From Ancylostoma caninum (lineage: Eukaryota; Nematoda; Chromadorea; Rhabditida; Ancylostomatidae): a DNA stretch of 64,000 bases. Location: contig JBAJFG010000309.1 of NCBI GenBank assembly GCA_037903475.1, forward strand, positions 1,798,001 through 1,862,000, written 5' to 3'. Shown one piece after another: positions 48,289 through 59,990 of the stretch; positions within the stretch are counted from its first letter, which is position 1; each line of letters begins with the position of its first letter. The position numbers and the translations under genes were made by a program. The notes beneath the pieces are model-generated. The model was not told the origin of the DNA. It did no database searches and saw only the letters and a program-made list of their open reading frames with translations.

Positions 48289-49871
48289 CACTGCGTTTCA
48301 TAACTATACGACCACCCTCATTTTTTGTAGTACTGGAAGATGCAGCCAAGAAAGACTTTTTCTGTTCCATCCATCAGATTCAGAGATAAGAATAACCTCT
48401 GAGCACCAATTTCCATTGCGCTAGTTTTTCTCGTAACTTTCAATTTCGAATTTATCAATTTCCTCAACGTTTCATAACTATACGACCACTCGTGAACAGC
48501 TCAATTTTCTCAAAATCTAGCAATGAAACAACATCATTTACCACAAATTTGATAGGCTATCGTCCTTTTAGGGTTGAAAACCACTTCAATGGGCGACTCA
48601 GCATACTGTTCATCAGATTCTTCAGGAAATCGCTCTCTACATCTTCCCAGGCGTCGACGTTTGTGGTCTTCAGCTCATAAGTCGTCTGAAATTGACGATG
48701 ATTGCACTGATCCCATCGTGCTAGGATGCTCGACAAATTCTCCATTGAGTTCAGGCCCGAGCTGCATGTGGGCCAATCCATGACGTTCGCTCTCTTCTCT
48801 AAAAGCCAGCTTTTGGTTGCCTGAGTGGCATGCACTTCGGTGTTAACCTGCGGTAAGGCATACTTCTGTCGACGAAATCCTTCAAAAATAGCAGCAAATG
48901 TTTATGTAAAGTGTCCTGATACTTCTTTGAGTCCACAGGTCCCGAAACGAAGACTATCTCTAGTCTGATCCCGGCAGAAAAATCACTCCAAACCGTGGAT
49001 GGTCCGCCTCCAAAGTTGCGGCGACTGAAGGTGGTGGGGTTCTTTTGCGAACCCTTTCAGTAGCTTATCATGTCGTCAGGTTTGTCCAAATCAAACCTTT
49101 GCTCATCTGTGGAGATGATCTGAAGGCATTTCTCGAAGCCTCATTCGTACTGCTCCGGCTCGGAAAACTATCACTGGTTTGCTCCTAACTGTGGTCATGT
49201 TCCGTCGAGTGAATCCATGCTGAATTGTCTTTTAGAGAAAAATCAGACGTGGAGCGTTCTTCGTAGTTTCTCTTACAACATTTCCGTTGCGGTGTAGCGC
49301 TCTCCACACCATGCTGGAAGTTTCAGTTCTGCTCGGATCTGGTTGAGCCATATGCAACTGTTGGACACTTGCCTGCGGATCTTCCTCTCGTCATGGGCTG
49401 TGGGATGTTTCGGCTTCTGTTATCCTTCTTCTTGTTGTATCCATCAGAATTTTGCAAATAAGTAGAAACGAGACAGTGATTAGAACCACTCTTCATCCCG
49501 ATGGCTCAACCACTTAGTTCTGCATCGTTCAGAGGCGGAAACTGAGGTTTTTTGGTCTGTGCTTATGGATGTACCGCGAGGAATACTGAGAAAAATGTGA
49601 AACTCACCATTTGCTATCCTTGCACACCCAAACAGGGGCGGCAAAGTTTCATCAATTTTCATTATTCGTTAGTGGTCGTATAGATATGAAACGTGGGAGG
49701 AACGGTCACACCTCATTTCAGAACTTAGCAGGTAAGTGTGCGGTGTAGAAACTTGTGCTCCATGGTTATTTTGTCAGCTGAATCTAATGCTAACTATAGA
49801 AAAATTCCAAAATTGCTGCATCACGCACAGCTGCAAAAAGTAAAGTGGTCGTATAGTTATGAAACGCAGTG
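48289..49871. mobile_element. Tc1-like element with IR/DR ends
   Basis: Perfect 27-bp inverted ends beginning CACTGCGTTTCATAACTATA are flanked by TA on both sides (48287-48288 and 49872-49873). Internal direct copies of the core lie at 48468 and 49672-49693, about 175 bp inside each end. The 1,583-bp length is normal for Tc1. The ends resemble those of the element at 9070-12469 (CAGTGCGTTTCATAAGTATA), so the two are related subfamilies. Confidence 0.9.
48557..49220 (-). pseudogene. Tc1-type transposase, inactivated
   Basis: Read on the minus strand, the first catalytic region (STDEQRFDLDKPDDMISY) is followed by an in-frame TGA where Tc1 proteins have W. GGGPSTVWSDFSAGIRLEIV and YQDTLHKHLLLFLKDF follow. 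The C-terminal block (DWPTCSSGLNSMENLSSILA) corresponds to DWPxxSPDLNPIEN, keeping the catalytic Glu of the DD34E triad. The early stop and changes make it a pseudogene. Confidence 0.8.
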
Positions 49872-49944
49872 TATAATTCCCTGAAAATGATGGTAAAATA
49901 CAACTGATTGTTCACAAAATCGCATCGTGGACTTTCATCTCACT

Positions 49945-50067
49945 ATGAATACAATACTGCTCTTAATCCTTGCAAAAAAGCCGCGCCCGACGCGTTTTTT
50001 GCGTAGGCGAAGCAAAAACGCGTCGGGCATGTCTTTTTTGCAAGGAATAGGAGCAGCACTGTACATT
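49945..50067. repeat. Long hairpin, arms of about 55 bp
   Basis: CCTTGCAAAAAAGCCGCGCC and CGACGCGTTTTTTGC (from 49969) pair with GCAAAAACGCGTCGGGC and TCTTTTTTGCAAGG (to 50046) around a 9-base loop. Weaker pairing continues outward (ACAATACTGCTC against GAGCAGCACTGT). A MITE-like foldback or a small-RNA hairpin is possible. Confidence 0.7.
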
Positions 50068-50240
50068 GTTCATCTGGTAAACCAAGCTAACAAGGGAGTG
50101 AGCGAGCCTAAGCTGCTTATCCATGACGAGATAATTAGGTGCCGATCGAAATCCATTTCCATTCTAAATGAATTGGCTGTAAAGGGAAATGCGTATGCAG
50201 GTGTACAAATGTAAATGCATCTTCAACTACAGAAGTGTTT

Positions 50241-50480
50241 CTATAACGTTCGCCCTGGTGCCGTTGTGACATCGAACAGCGCCTTCGGAAGCATCTTCTC
50301 GGCCATTGGAATTCGCTTTATCAGCAGCCCATCAGAGGCAGCACAACCATACGTGCCTGTTTCTGCCGGCCTTGTCACGTGGGCACGGAGAATAGAGACG
50401 ATCTCTGAGCTATCAACGAACAGAATATCGACTTCGACGGATTCCACGGATGTTGCACTCTTGGTTGTTCAGCGAAAACG
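50241..50480 (-). CDS. Possible minus-strand exon, unrecognised
   Basis: A frame of about 75 codons (ESVEVDILFVDSSEIVSILR, later GCAASDGLLIKRIPMAEKML) has a protein-like composition and ends in TAG near 50241. No partner exon or splice chain was established and no family is recognised. Confidence 0.25.
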
Positions 50481-51685
50481 TACTGAGAATTCTTCATTTC
50501 AATGATGTGAGAAAGTTAAGGATTGTGCAGCAGGATTAATCAATTTAATACATATTAGCTGCTGGTAAATATTCATGAACAGCGCGAGAAGGAGAAATTC
50601 AATGTGGCTGTTGGTAAGGCTATGTTATGTAGCGTGATATTGTAGCGCAATAATAGTCACAACGCATATTGGAATGCTAATGTATGTGCTGGACACAGCT
50701 AGCAGAGGTTAAGCACCATTAAGGCCAAACCATTGAGATCTGACAGCAAAAATTTTTCAGAGTGGACGCCGTTACTAGCAGTACTTAACCAACACCATGT
50801 AATCTTAGTTTGCTTTCTCTTTTCCATTTTTTTCTGGAGAAAAAAATCTTGAAATTGCGGACGAAACCCCTCGCGCGTTATAAGTCACAGTTTCATCGAG
50901 CTGTGAATTATTTAGTGAAAGTGCAGCAAACCGAGGACCATACATCGATTGCCATGAATAGAATCGAAGAACTATCACCTCAAAAGCAGGACGATAATTT
51001 TCATGGCCGTGGTTTTGAGTGTCGCTATGACTGAACAGTGGCCCTAATAATACTACGGAACTTGCACGGTCGTAGACATCAGCGTCCACGGGTTATAGGA
51101 GCGTAAATGGGTATCCGTCTGCCTCTGAATGAGTTGTAGCATGAAAGGAGATCGGTTGACTAAGGTTAGGTATGATCGCTGGAATCGTTTGCTGTTTGCT
51201 ACCACTGCCTTCTTCTTTGGTAAAACTTGTTTTCATACCGATTTCCACCCATCATACCTAACTATACCTATTCCAACTCGGCCACTCTTTTCTCTAGGAC
51301 TGAAACGCGGCTTTCAGACCCGCACTTCTTGCAGCTTTGTGCAAAATTGATCAATGCGTTAGTATTCATCATTACGGGAAGCCTAGGAATGCAGCTGAAT
51401 CTTGATTACCAAATTTTATGTGGCTGCTCCCTTTAATTTCTTCTGTAATAAATCTAATTGATTCCACTTGGCGACGCAAAGGGAGGACTACGTTCTGGTA
51501 CTCTATAGCGAGAAAATAGAAGGAACTGCCTTATTATCCCTCACCCTCCTAGCGGTTTATTGTATCTGACCCAGTTTGACCCACGTAAAGCGCGCTACCC
51601 TCAAGGAATGCCTTAGGAGTGTTGGCGGCAGAAGGTCAGCCTATAAGGGCAAAGCGCAAGCTTTGCCTAGACAGTGATAGAATTC

Positions 51686-53583
51686 ATGATGCAGTACGCC
51701 CTCGTCTTCTTCCGCCGATCTGCAAAAGCTGGTGTGGTTCCCCGAGCTGATGTCGTTGGGCAATTCACAGTGCAAGCTACCGTGAAGGCTCGATGGGAAG
51801 GGAGATCGCTATCAGCAAAGGTTAGTGTAAACCTCCGTTATTTTTCCAACTTTCTCGACAAAATGCCGCTTTTTCCATTTTTTCCCCTCCATGAAATGCC
51901 ATGATTTCTCCAATTTTTTCCTTCTCAAAGACTTCACTTCACATATCTTCTATAAATTTGGTAAACCTAGGATGGTTTATATTATCCTTTCATGGATGGA
52001 ATAACGAGTTTGTCAATTTTTCATCATATCCTTCATAGTTTCTGCAAGTATCCGTGGGAACTCGGAGTACTAGGGAGAAACATCTGAGCTCAGGTTTCTA
52101 CATCTTTTGTGTATTTTTTGCACTTATGATGGTAAAGTTACACTTTGTCTACGGAAATCGTTAATCTGCCAATTTCATTTCAAAATTCTTTCTTCTGCGA
52201 ATTTGGGTGGGTGACTATTCATACGAAAAGTAATTAACGAGGTCGTCTCGCATCTTGCTCACACCTTGTTAAGGGACAGCTGACTTAACTCTAATGATCG
52301 ACTTGAGTGGATATTTCTATCTTGATGACTCAATGAGTAACTAGCCAGTTCCTTCGCATCCTGACTAGTACATGCTAGACGTAAAAGTTGCCTTATTTTC
52401 GCCAAAATAACTCGTACACTCATTTTCAGGTGATCAAAGTTTGATGACGGGCAAAGTACTCTTTTTGATGCATGGTGCTTGTCCACAGACTTTTGTAATT
52501 CTTGAAACAATTTCGTGGTCCTTCTTTTGGTATCTTCTAGTGGCATTGCCGCTTTTTATTTCACCTCTTCCAAAGCGGCAAAACGTCTCTATTTTTCCCT
52601 TGCCCGAGAATTAAGGAATGAAAAGTAAGAAGGGAAGTTGAGGTAAAGAAATTTCCATGGAGGGCTTGATTGTACATGGAGAAGGGAGAAATCTACTTAT
52701 TCCACAGCAGAAACGGTTTCCAAATTAGGTGCAAGAGTGCTCATAGGTTGCTAATTAGTACTGACTGACTGATAAGTTGTTCAGGAAGTCAATATTTAGC
52801 AGGATGCTGAAGTTTTGGTTAGTCGCATCCAATGAGCGATCAGGAAAGTTCGGAATACATAAATTGAATACATAAGAGGAAAGTTGATAGCACCTAACGA
52901 GGTGTGAGCCAGATGCGAGACGACCTCGTTAATTGCTTTCGTATGAAAGGTCCCCCTCCCGCGAATTTGCATGGAATTTCTGTGCTCTTGCATGAAAATT
53001 CTGAATTACTTCAACTTTTTTTTCAAATTTTGCCAATTTATAGTGACAAATATGGAATGTTATGAATGAAAAATCCAAATTTCCAAGTTTCCTTAGATCG
53101 TTTCCTAATTCGCGCAAATCCAGATCGTATTGATCGGCTCGAAGAGTCTGTGCGAATCAAAGATGGACTATGTGACTACAGCTGGGCAGTTGATTGATGA
53201 TGACTTTGAAACTGGCAGCCTTGAAGAAGACTCACCAAGCATGTCGATCAGGTTAGACTTAATTATTCAAAAAATTAACAGTGTTAAAAATTTCGCATAT
53301 CATAGTCAAATTTCCCAGGATTTTTTCGGAGATTTTTTCTCATTCCATTTTTTTCAGTGACACATCATCTCACAGAGGAGAAAATGAGTTTTTGGAACGT
53401 TTCCGCGAGAAGATCATCTCCAAATTGGATGAGATCGAGAACCAAATGCCCTCTGCCTCGTTTGAGATCGAGATGTTATCGGAAATCAGAGCACTGAAAG
53501 AAAAGGTGCGCGAACTGAAGGAAATGGCTCGCGAGCTGTTGAGAAGGTTGCCACCTATTGCACCCTCTGCAGAGATTGAGTAA
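51686..53583 (+). CDS. Uncharacterised paralogue A (162 residues)
   Basis: Exons 51686-51820, 53124-53251 and 53358-53583 join in frame and end in TAA. The start ATG follows a TTTGCCTAG acceptor by 15 bp, suiting trans-splicing. Exon 1 encodes MMQYALVFFRRSAKAGVVPR and a beta-like segment ending KARWEGRSLSAK. Exon 2 encodes IVLIGSKSLCESKMDYVTTA and an acidic stretch (IDDDFETGSLEEDSPS). Exon 3 is mostly a charged helix with heptad-like spacing (ERFREKIISKLDEIENQM; IRALKEKVRELKEMARELL), a likely coiled coil. There is no signal peptide; the first residues are mildly hydrophobic but short. I do not recognise the family. The first two exons have exactly the lengths found in paralogue B (135 and 128 bp). 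The first intron carries a Mutator-like MITE. AATAAA is at 53797. Confidence 0.75.
52206..52960. mobile_element. Mutator-like MITE, 755 bp, 9-bp target duplication
   Basis: The terminal inverted repeats are about 65 bp: left GGTGGGTGACTATTCATACG, then AATTAACGAGGTCGTCTCGC; the right end is the reverse complement of GGGAGGGGGACCTTTCATAC, then the same AATTAACGAGG block. Flanks are an exact 9-bp duplication GCGAATTTG (52197-52205 and 52961-52969). Paralogue B has the single unfilled site (TTCTGCGAATTTGCACGGAA near 56600). Long TIRs plus a 9-bp duplication point to the Mutator superfamily. A 95-codon minus-strand frame inside (52259-52546) has no recognised family and may be captured sequence or chance. 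Confidence 0.85.
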
Positions 53584-53796
53584 AAACAAAAGTGTTGCAG
53601 AACATTTCTTGGAATTGATTGTTTCTTTTCTGCATTTTCTTTTCTTTCATGTCATCCTTCTAGTGAATTTTCTTCTATTCTATTTATTGTCGGTTTTCTC
53701 ATGGTTTTACGTTCACTTTCAAATCTTCTTACCGTTTCTTCTCTGCTAAGATTTCCTATTTAGACTGTGTATAGTGCTATTTCTTGCGGGTATTTA

Positions 53797-53802
53797 AATA
53801 AA
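53797..53802 (+). terminator. Polyadenylation signal of paralogue A
   Basis: AATAAA within TTGCGGGTATTTAAATAAA, about 215 bp after the stop, conserved at the same place in paralogue B. Confidence 0.6.
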
Positions 53803-53999
53803 CTTTCTGTATTGTTAACAATTGACCAAATTAATCTACACAATGGTGAAAGTCATCTATACATCCTATCAGAATTCTCTATCAAGGATTCAGTCAACTG
53901 TGTGAGTCTGTTGAGTGTAGATGAACTCCGAAGGCGGAGTTGGCATAATCACTCCATTGCACCATTCGATCTTCTAGCCTCGGCTGAGGTGTGAAGTAT

Positions 54000-55936
54000 A
54001 GCCAGGCCTTAGGAACTGGCTGAAAAAAAAAACTCAACATGAAAACATCTGAAGAACTCACCAATGCATGCGGAGCGAGTTTCTAAGGCTATTGCAGATA
54101 ATTTTTTCATGTAATTTGCAACAAGAAATTTCTGGTTCTTTAATGGAAAGGACCTCAGAATTTTTTTTCATTGAATGGTTGACCCTTCACGATACTGGAA
54201 TAATGGCCGCAACGCGTTACCGTGTTTCGTCATGTCACTAATGCACGATCCACTCCACGCTAGAATGTGTTGTTCGTCTAAGAGGCAGAGGGCCGAAAAA
54301 TAGATGCTCTCAATTTACCCAATGCTCACACGGGCATCAACACGTTTACCCTGGGTAATCTCAATAATCCGTCAAGGTACTGGACATGTGTAATGCACTT
54401 ACGAGAATACATGCCGATGGATTGCAGGCAGAAGGTAGATTTGGACAGGTTAACATCTTTACCATGGGTAACCTCAATGATGGCCCTGGAAATAGCGTGA
54501 TTCTCAGGAGATTGGATCGCATAATATGCAATCGCACATTTCAGATTTTGTCTATTTGACAAAGCGTAGGACAAAATAATACCTACTGCTGGCTATGAAA
54601 ATAATACCTATGCTGGCTCAAAAATAGAAAAAATCTAACCAAGAGAGAATGGACGCTCCGTCACATCTGCTGCACAAAATTACGACAATCTGGAAGATTT
54701 TATTATAAATCATATGCTCAATCACGTTTCAGCTGATATGTACGCTGAATTTCACCTTCGAGTAGCATTGGAAATTATCTCTTCAACCGCAAGTTTTTGA
54801 CAGGTCGTCTCCTTTGAAAGAATTATCAATTAGCAGTTACTTCCGAAGCAGCTCACTGTGGGAGTTTCAAGGCACTAGAAGCTCTTATGTATGGCTCATT
54901 CAGACACAAGAGGTGGCCTTGTGAAGGATCGAGGAGGTCCACTATTACTCTTCATTTTCCATTCTCATCATGAATTTAGTAATCAGTTCATTCATCTATT
55001 GTTTTCTTGTTTTCCAACTATCAATTCAATACAATTTACTTGAAATGTAATTTCGCTTTTATTGGAGTGAAAATGAGTAGCAGATCAGGCGCATGATCTT
55101 TTCTTCAGCCGTGAGCGAGTAAATCCTGACATGGATGGGAGTCATCCTAGAGATCACCCGATTGTGGAAAACATTTCTTTTCAACAAGTGCAAACATGTG
55201 ATGCCAGCAATTTCCCTGATAATGTCGACATTATCCATACTGCCACTTGATCCACCTTTTTCACCAATGTTACGCGCCGTCGGGGTCAAACCGAGAACTG
55301 GTCCCCGTGGCATTTAGAATCGAATTTTCGAGTATTGTATGCATTTCACATTTGTCTCCAGACCCATGAACTTCCCTAAGATATCTAGCACGACAGTTAC
55401 GACACTACACATGGCTTCCCTTACCGGACGGAGCAAAACTGCGTGGAGCAGCCAACAGGTTACCATGTCGTCAGACTAGTAGCATTTAATCATGGCTTCT
55501 ACTGCTTTTCGTTATGAAGAATAACTCTCGAAATTGCGAATGAAGCACGCTATGCCTAATACATTTGACGCGCCTTATGCTTAATACGTTATAGTTTGAT
55601 CGAGCTGCAATTTAGTAAAAGTGCAGCAGGATTGTAACTCGATTGCCATGAACAAATTCAAGGAGCTACCCCTCTAATCTCTTGTGTGATAAATCTTGTT
55701 AATTTCAATTGGCGACGCAAAGGAAGGACTACGTTCTAGTAATAACTGCCTTCTTATCTGTAACCCTCCTAGCGATTCAGTGCAGTGTGAGTGTATTCAG
55801 TGCAGTGTGACCTTCACTGACCCCGTTTGACCCGTGTAAAGCGAGCTACCCTAGAGGAAAGCCCTAGGGCGTGTTGGCGGGAAAGGGTCAGCCTATAAGA
55901 GCAACCGCAAGCTTTGCCTAAACAGTGATAGAGTTC
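54000..55936. other. Spacer between paralogues A and B
   Basis: It contains two related blocks with TTTACCCTGGGTAAYCTCAATRATCC (54340-54370 and 54455-54485), a small duplication of AATAATACCTA...TGCTGGCT (54575-54620), a minus-strand frame (55059-55313), and the promoter-side homology of unit B. No other gene is supported. Confidence 0.45.
55059..55313 (-). CDS. Unrecognised minus-strand frame in the duplication spacer
   Basis: 84 codons from an ATG, including MDNVDIIREIAGITCLHLLK and VISRMTPIHVRIYSLTAEEK. Codon use is plausible, but the stop overlaps an AATAAA and no splice partners were found. The corresponding part of unit B (near 60265-60350) does not keep a frame. Probably not a gene, but recorded. 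Confidence 0.25.
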   Translation of the reverse strand: MPRGPVLGLTPTARNIGEKGGSSGSMDNVDIIREIAGITCLHLLKRNVFHNRVISRMTPIHVRIYSLTAEEKIMRLICYSFSLQ

Positions 55937-57809
55937 ATGATGCAATACGCAGTCGTTTTCTTCCGCCAATCTGGAAAAGCTGGTGTGGTTCCTCGAGCTG
56001 ATGTCGAAGGAGAATTCAAGGTGCAAGCCACCGTGAAGGCTCGCTGGGAAGGGCGAATGCAATCAGCAAAAGTGAGTCGAGATTCGCGTTATTTTTCCAA
56101 CTTTTCTCATAAAGTGCCGACTTTCACAATTTCTTTCCTCCCCAAAGATTTTTCTTTACATATCTTCTAAATTTAGCAAATTTAGAACGATTTATGCCAT
56201 TTTCTTGGAGAAACTTTCAAATTTGCATTGTTTTGTTAATTTCGCACATGCGCTGTGGAAACTGCCATACTGTAAATGAAAAAGTGAAATTTCCCCATTT
56301 TTTCGCCACATTCTAAAATCCTGAAAGTTTCGTGAAAGGACAGAACGGTAAAAATTCCAAATTTATTCATTCTGATTCTGATGTTTATTTCTGAATTTTA
56401 GTTTTTGGTGGCGAACTACCGAATCTTCACTGTGAAAATTCGGAGTACCTCAATTTTTTACATCTTCTAACTGATGCTTGTACGTTACGGTGTCAAACTG
56501 TCTATGAATGAATGAAAATTCCGAAATTGTCCATTTTTCATCACATCACCTATAAATTCCGCACATTTCTGAGGGAATTCGAAGTACTATTCTTTCTAAT
56601 TTCTGCGAATTTGCACGGAATTTCTCAGCTCTTGCATGAAAAGCCTAAATAACTTCAACTTTTGGATTTTTCTCGAATTTTGCACATTTACACTACAAGT
56701 AGGGAATATTATGAATGAAAAATTCAAATCTCTAAGTTCCCTTGAATCGTTTCCAAATGGGGGGCGGCACTTAGTTACCCGAGATGATAGGTGCAGCCGG
56801 AGCGAGGTCTGCATAGACCGATCATAGCAAATATCCTTCTGCTCAGAACTAGCCTTGGGTTCTCAGAGCACTTTAAGTTTTTTTCCATTAGATGAGCATT
56901 GGTGAAATCAAGAATTCAGGAAGGAAAATGAAGTCTAAAAAGATTTATCATCGATAATAGCCAAAAGTAAGGGAGAGATTCTTCGAAACATCGTTACTTT
57001 GAGCTGCTTTTAGTTGATTCAGTCAGGTTTTCTAATCATAATCGTTTAGCAATTTCATTTCACTAAACAGTTGCACATATTCGTCAATTACTGGGAGAAC
57101 AGAATCTTAGAAAGTCGGAAGATTTTGTAATTTGCGCAAAGATGAATTCGTGAACAAGAGTTGCCAAGAACAATTTTATCACTCTCTCATCTCCATCACT
57201 ATCGAAATTAGAGCACGGCATTGATGTCTTAGTGGCGATAGCAACTGTAGAGGGCGCTCGCTTCCCTTCGTGCCAGATGCAATGGGTAACTAAGGACCCA
57301 CACCCTTTCTAAATCCTTGCTTATTCAGATCATATTCATCGGCTCAAAGAGGCTTTGCGAATCAAAGATGGGCCATCTAACTGCAGCTGGCCAGTTGATC
57401 GATGATGATATTGATGTTGGCAGCCTTGAAGAAGACTCACCAAGCAGATCGATCAGGTTATACTTAATTATTTAAAAAGATTAACAATATAAAAAATTTT
57501 TGCTGGCATACCATGGTCAAATTTCTCAGGATTTTCTTCTGAAGATTTTCCTCAGTCCATAATTTTTTTAGTAACACACCATCTCATAGAGGAGTAAATG
57601 AGTATTTGGAACGTTTACGCGAAGAGATCATGTCCAAATTGGATGAGATTGAGAACCGAATGCCCTCTCGCTCGTTTGGGATCGACATGCTATCGGAAAT
57701 GAGGGCACTGAGAGAGGAGGTGGCCAAGCTGGAGGAAATGCTTCGCGAGGTGCTGAGAAGAGTACCACCAGTTCCCGAGGATGGGACGGAAACCCTCCGC
57801 AGAAACTGA
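55937..57809 (+). CDS. Uncharacterised paralogue B (166 residues)
   Basis: Exons 55937-56071, 57329-57456 and 57572-57809 join in frame and end in TGA. It is collinear with paralogue A: MMQYAVVFFRQSGKAGVVPR, then IIFIGSKRLCESKMGHLTAA, then the charged helix (ERLREEIMSKLDEIENRM; MRALREEVAKLEEMLREVL) and a divergent tail (PPVPEDGTETLRRN). Most differences are substitutions that preserve charge and the helix pattern, and no frame break has accumulated, so both copies look constrained. The start and acceptor arrangement (TTTGCCTAAACAGTGATAGA before the ATG) is shared with A, but the A copy's CCTAG reads CCTAA here, so the trans-splice site may differ. AATAAA is at 58015. Function unknown. Confidence 0.75.
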
Positions 57810-58014
57810 GTCGAAAGCAAGCTGCCATTGAATGTTTTATGAAGTGAACCGACTTGTTTGTTGTAATTTTTCTTTCCTCTTTTGTTCCTCTCCTGCTTCT
57901 TTTAAACTTAGTTTTATATAATCGTAGCCTTTTCCCTGTGTTCCCACCACTGGTTGTACAGATGCTAGGAGTGTTATTTAGATTATTTAGATTTGTATTT
58001 CTTGCGGGTATTTA

Positions 58015-58020
58015 AATAAA
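58015..58020 (+). terminator. Polyadenylation signal of paralogue B
   Basis: AATAAA within TTGCGGGTATTTAAATAAA, as in paralogue A. Confidence 0.6.
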
Positions 58021-59909
58021 TTCTTTGCGGTATTGTTGGCGAACAATCAAAATGATCTACACAGTGATAAAGTCATCTACACATTCTATTTTCTGTTCAG
58101 GGTTAAATCAATTTTAAAAGGTTCGGTCATGAATGTATAGGTACACCTTACGTGTAGATACACCTCAGTTTATGGGTGGAGTTGGTATTGTTGCCTCCAT
58201 TGCACCATTCGATGCATAGCTGCAGCAAAACTGCTGACTGTGGTGCAAAAAGTAGCGCCTAAGGGATGAGGAAGATGAAAAAAGTGGAGAATTGATTGAA
58301 AAACTAGGGGTTTGTTTGCGTGGTTCTCAAGCAATTATTAGGTCGTCAAGTATGAAATGTCCGATTTTATGAGCGATCAGTTTGACATTCTCTATCCTCG
58401 AAGGTTTACTAGATCTCTTCTTACCATTATTTTCATTATGAAGGTATATCCTCTTCCTTTCAAAATCAGTTCCTGAGTTTTCGATCAGTTTTCGAATTTT
58501 TGATTGGAAGCTTTTTTTGTAGTACTACTAAAAGACGAAAAATCGTGTCGTTTTGGAACATAGGTTCCATTTTCCAGCCATTAGATCTGAGAAAGATGGG
58601 AACATCAGGATAGTGTTACGGGGCATTTGGCTAGTAAATGCACTGAACAGCGTTTGCTTGGGAAGTTCCGCTCAGGTGACATGAAGCTCCAAATTGAGCC
58701 TTACGATGAACCTGGATATCGATGAGCTGGAAGTCATAGCCGAAGCGGATAGGAGCCAATCTAGGTCAGCGTAGGCAGCAGGGTGTGACCTTTATAATCC
58801 GGCAATATTTAGATACTCAAGGCAATATGACCACTAAAAGTGGCTCGTTAAACAAATTTTTCCCAGTTTGACCCTCGAAAATGGGTGCCAATTTCTGATC
58901 ATTTTTCACAAATCCACGCTGCTTAAGCCAGAGGAGCAGGGGTGAGGACCCACCTGCCACTCACTGTACTGGGCAAATCTTGATCTATTTGACCAGAACT
59001 CTCTTCAGGGATTAGCTCACTTCTTGCTGGAGAAAATGTTCACTTTTCAACATGATGTTGGAAACGCTCTTCGCCACTAGCTTTTCACATTTCCAAGCTG
59101 TTGGCGCAATCAAGCTGCAGTTAAGATGGCATACCTGTGGGGATAGTATAGGAGCATATTCGGATATCTTATACTGTATCTTGCTTTAGAAACAAAACTC
59201 GAAATCTTCTCATGCAAAATCGGACATTTCATACTTGACGACCTAATAGATCGCGTAGTGTGCTCGCCGCATCTGACCAAGGCGATTTGCTGGAACGTAC
59301 ATAGCTTAGAATAATAAATACTATTAATATTCTCGTGTTGGTTCTAAAATATGATTAGGCTAGTCTACAAATAGTCTCAGGTTCATCGAGAGGCATTCGA
59401 GTGTGAATATTATTTTGGTGCACGCTGTGTTTTTAATCGTTTTCGATGACATTCTAGTCGCACCAGTTTACCAGACTGCATATCTACACAAGTGAAAATG
59501 GAGACTACTTCACTACCAAATTTGTCGGAATTGATTCAGAATCCAGTGCGAAGTTATATCCCTTATTACATCTCAACTGTTAGCTTGAATTTCAATGTGT
59601 TCCATTGGAAATTATGATTCCAATTTGAAAATTCGCTGAATTTTAAAAAGCACATGTTCTTTTACTAATTAATCTGCTATTACTTTTTAAGCAGTTCGGT
59701 TGCTGTGGAGGTTCATTAAATATAAGCTCATACCGATATTTAGACACAAAAGATATACCTCATGAAGGGTCGAGGAGGTCCACTATAAGTTTTCACTTTG
59801 AATCCACCATCAGCATGGAAAAACTGAACCAGGGAAGAAAAAATCGGTAAACTAAGTGTAGACTAAGTGTATTGGAAGCATCATCAAGTGTATTTCCATT
59901 TAGTTAGAA

Positions 59910-59915
59910 GTTTAT
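59910..59915 (-). terminator. Polyadenylation signal of the small secreted peptide gene
   Basis: AATAAA on the minus strand, 75 bp past the TGA at 59991-59993. Confidence 0.55.
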
Positions 59916-59990
59916 TCAGAAGAGAAGGTGCGAAGCTGCGGAGGAAAGTGAAATGGTTGGAGAAGAGATCTACGTGGCCGGCGGCGTGCG

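Larger units (their letters stand above)
49874..51685. other. Unassigned stretch before the paralogue pair
   Basis: It holds a long hairpin (49945-50067), a possible minus-strand exon (50241-50480) and, from about 50840, the start of the segmental duplication. No complete gene is visible. Confidence 0.45.
57810..59990. other. Unit B 3' flank
   Basis: Homologous in parts to 53584-54960. Apart from the paralogue B poly(A) signal and the AATAAA of the minus-strand peptide gene at 59910-59915, nothing is supported. Confidence 0.45.
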
